Made by a program: the position numbers and the translations under genes. 7,756 nt of DNA, from contig JALSGW010000419.1 of the NCBI GenBank assembly GCA_026982585.1, forward strand, positions 1-7,756, given 5' to 3'. Every line of letters starts with the position of its first letter. Positions within the stretch are counted from its first letter, which is position 1. Of this stretch, positions 5,476 to 7,756 are shown in pieces. Origin of the DNA: Alphaproteobacteria bacterium. GTDB lineage: Bacteria > Pseudomonadota > Alphaproteobacteria > Geminicoccales > Geminicoccaceae. A model generated the notes under the pieces. The model had not been told where the DNA came from. It saw only the letters and a list, made by a program, of their open reading frames with translations, and made no database searches.

Positions 5476-7756
5476 CTAGTTCGGCAGGATGCGCGGCTTG
5501 TCCCCGCTCTCGCCGGCCGTGGGAGGCTTGAGCGGCAGCGCCTCCCCGGCGGAGGTCTCGCCGCTCTCCTCCGCGGCGAGCGGCTGCGGCTGACGCGCGA
5601 GCGCCCGCACCAGCACCTCGTCCACGAAGGCGACCGGGCGGATGTCCAGCTGCCTGCGCACGTTCTCGGGGATTTCGGCGAGGTCCTTCTCGTTGTCCTT
5701 GGGAATGAGGACGGTGCGGATGCCGCCCCGAAGTGCGGCGAGCAGCTTCTCCTTGAGGCCGCCGATCGCGAGCACCCGTCCCCTGAGCGTGATCTCGCCG
5801 GTCATGGCCACCGTGGCCCGCACCGGAATGCGGGTGAGGGTGGAGACCATGGCCACGATCATGGCGATACCGGCCGACGGTCCGTCCTTGGGGATCGCCC
5901 CTTCCGGCACGTGGAGATGGATGTCGATGCTCTCGAAGAGGGCGGGATCGATGCCCAACTCCCGCGCCCGGGCGCGTACCCAGGAACGGGCGGCCTGGGC
6001 GGATTCCTGCATCACATCGCCGAGCTTGCCGGTAATCGTGAGCCGGCCCTTGCCGGGCACCACCACCGCCTCCACCGACAGCAGCTCGCCGCCCACCTCG
6101 GTCCAGGCGAGGCCGGTGGCGACCCCGACCAGATCCTCGCGCTCCGCCTCGCCGAAACGGTATTTGCGTACCCCGGCGTAGGCCTCGAGGTTGCGCCGGG
6201 TGATGTGCACCCGCCGCCGTTCGCCGGCCACGATCTGTTTCACCGCCTTGCGGGCGAGATTGGCGATCTCGCGCTCGAGATTGCGCACCCCGGCCTCACG
6301 GGTGTAGTAGCGGATGAGGTCCACGAGCGCCTCGTCCGAGATCCGCCATTCCTCCTCTTTGAGCCCGTGGGCCTCGCGCTGCTTGGGGATCAGGTGCCGC
6401 TTGGCGATCTGGATCTTCTCCTCCTCGGTATAGCCGGGGATGCGGATGATCTCCATGCGATCCATGAGCGGCGGCGGCATGCGCAGGGTGTTGGCGGTGC
6501 AGACGAACATCACGTCGGAGAGGTCGTAGTCCACCTCGAGATAATGGTCGTTGAAGTGGGCGTTCTGCTCCGGATCGAGCACCTCCAGCAGCGCCGATGA
6601 GGGATCGCCGCGAAAATCGGTGCCGAGCTTGTCGATCTCGTCCAGCATGAACAGCGGATTGCTGGACTTCGCCTTTTTCATGTTCTGGATGATCTTGCCC
6701 GGCATCGAGCCGATGTAGGTCCGCCGGTGGCCGCGGATCTCCGCCTCGTCGCGGATACCGCCCAGGGACACCCGCACGAAGTTGCGGCCGGTGGCGCGGG
6801 CGAGGGACCGGCCGAGGCTGGTCTTGCCGACCCCGGGCGGTCCGACCAGGCACAGGATGGGGCCCTTGACCTTGTCCACCCGCTGCTGCACGGCGAGATA
6901 CTCGATGATCCGCTCCTTGACCTTCTCGAGCCCGTAGTGGTCGGCGTCGAGGATCTCCCGCGCCCGCTTGATGTCCTTCTTGATCTTGGTGCGCTTCTTC
7001 CAGGGCAGCGACAGCAGCCAGTCCAGGTAGTTGCGCACCACCGTGGCCTCGGCCGACATCGGGCTCATGCCGCGCAGCTTCTTGAGCTCGGCCTGGGCCT
7101 TCTCGCGCGCTTCTTTGGAGAGACGGGTCTTCTTGATGCGCTCCTCGAGCTCCGAGAGCTCGTCCTTGCCGTCCTCGAGCTCGCCGAGCTCCTTCTGGAT
7201 CGCCTTCATCTGTTCGTTGAGGTAGTACTCGCGCTGGGTCTTCTCCATCTGCCGCTTGACGCGGCTGCGGATGCGCTTTTCCACCTGCAGGACCGAGATC
7301 TCGCCCTGCATGAAGGCGTAGAGTTTCTCGAGCCGCTCGCCGACCTGGGTGGTCTCGAGCAGCTCCTGTTTCTCGTGGATCTTGATGCCGAGATGCGCGG
7401 CCACGGTGTCGGCGAGCTTGGACGGGTCGTCGATCTGGGAGACCGTGACCAGCACCTCGGGGGGGACCTTTTTGTTGAGCTTCACATACTCTTCGAACTG
7501 GCCCACCACCGCCCGCGCCAGCGCCTCCGCCTCGCGGTGGTCGCGCACCGTCTCCTGCAGCAGCTCGGCCTCCACCTGGAAGAAGCGGGGGTTGTCGGCG
7601 AAGCGCAGGATGCGGGCGCGGCGTCCCCCTTCCACCAGCACCTTGACGGTGCCGTCCGGGAGCTTGAGGAGCTGCAGCACGCTCGAGATGGTGCCGACGG
7701 GATACAGATCGCCCGGCCCGGGCTCGTCCTGGCTCGCGTTCTTCTGGGCCACGAGC
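5476..7756 (-). CDS. lon: ATP-dependent serine protease Lon (start lies beyond the right edge)
   Basis: Lon is a cytoplasmic homohexameric AAA+ protease that unfolds and degrades damaged and short-lived regulatory proteins. Counting from the GTG codon at 7752-7750, 758 residues are visible: the later part of the N-terminal substrate-binding domain, a charged coiled-coil region (about 140-230), the AAA+ module with Walker A GPPGVGKT (304-311) and Walker B LDEID (D371, E372), and the protease domain with catalytic S626 in GPSAG and K669 in LKEKL, 43 residues apart as in E. coli Lon. That GTG is an internal valine (VAQKNA matches the interior of LonA proteins), and the frame stays open to the edge. 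By comparison with E. coli Lon (catalytic S679) about 50 residues are missing. The C-terminal tail after about residue 720 is Glu/Pro/Gly-rich and is probably flexible. The gene ends in TAG at 5478-5476 and converges on cueR. Confidence 0.95.
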   Translation of the reverse strand, partial: LVAQKNASQDEPGPGDLYPVGTISSVLQLLKLPDGTVKVLVEGGRRARILRFADNPRFFQVEAELLQETVRDHREAEALARAVVGQFEEYVKLNKKVPPEVLVTVSQIDDPSKLADTVAAHLGIKIHEKQELLETTQVGERLEKLYAFMQGEISVLQVEKRIRSRVKRQMEKTQREYYLNEQMKAIQKELGELEDGKDELSELEERIKKTRLSKEAREKAQAELKKLRGMSPMSAEATVVRNYLDWLLSLPWKKRTKIKKDIKRAREILDADHYGLEKVKERIIEYLAVQQRVDKVKGPILCLVGPPGVGKTSLGRSLARATGRNFVRVSLGGIRDEAEIRGHRRTYIGSMPGKIIQNMKKAKSSNPLFMLDEIDKLGTDFRGDPSSALLEVLDPEQNAHFNDHYLEVDYDLSDVMFVCTANTLRMPPPLMDRMEIIRIPGYTEEEKIQIAKRHLIPKQREAHGLKEEEWRISDEALVDLIRYYTREAGVRNLEREIANLARKAVKQIVAGERRRVHITRRNLEAYAGVRKYRFGEAEREDLVGVATGLAWTEVGGELLSVEAVVVPGKGRLTITGKLGDVMQESAQAARSWVRARARELGIDPALFESIDIHLHVPEGAIPKDGPSAGIAMIVAMVSTLTRIPVRATVAMTGEITLRGRVLAIGGLKEKLLAALRGGIRTVLIPKDNEKDLAEIPENVRRQLDIRPVAFVDEVLVRALARQPQPLAAEESGETSAGEALPLKPPTAGESGDKPRILPN

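Noticed and set aside
5221..6600. A plus-strand open frame of 459 codons starting in the cueR-lon gap
   Set aside because: It would start at a TTG without a convincing ribosome binding site, reads straight through the strong terminator at 5291-5324, and then runs antisense to lon with shadow-like composition.
7750..7752. GTG at the right edge as the start of Lon
   Set aside because: The codon corresponds to an internal valine of Lon (the VAQK stretch near residue 53 in E. coli), and the frame remains open to the edge, so the true start is outside the window.

Overview
The window is ordinary, high-GC chromosomal DNA (G or C at most third codon positions) from a bacterium, most likely a pseudomonadote. 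The Lon protein reads as alphaproteobacterial in style (for example an 'AALRGGI' stretch after the catalytic lysine), but that placement comes from memory of family sequences and is only an inference.

Layout, left to right. (1) Positions 1-112, minus strand: the first 37 codons of a membrane-anchored or secreted protein that runs off the left edge. (2) 207-2189, minus: a complete acyl-CoA carboxylase biotin-carrying alpha subunit, best read as propionyl-CoA carboxylase alpha (pccA). (3) 2190-2365: a divergent intergenic region holding a well-formed CueR/MerR-type promoter-operator that points right. (4) 2366-4768, plus: a complete Cu(I)-exporting P1B-type ATPase (copA) with two heavy-metal-associated domains. 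(5) 4780-5193, plus: a CueR-type copper regulator, 11 bases after copA, followed by a strong intrinsic terminator at 5291-5324. (6) 5476-7756, minus: the ATP-dependent protease Lon, complete at its C-terminus but missing roughly its first 50 residues at the right edge.

The copper unit is a compact two-gene operon. The operator upstream of copA has the same geometry as the E. coli copA promoter, and the regulator has the monovalent-metal signature residues of CueR (S77, C112, C120). Because the regulator lies downstream of copA with no visible promoter of its own, it is probably made from the promoter it controls. The pccA and lon genes are unrelated housekeeping neighbours that diverge from, and converge on, this operon.

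I found no mobile element, CRISPR array, RNA gene or clearly new system. The points most worth a second look are the start-codon correction for copA, the self-controlled order of the copper operon, the missing hupB next to lon, and pccA standing without a visible pccB.
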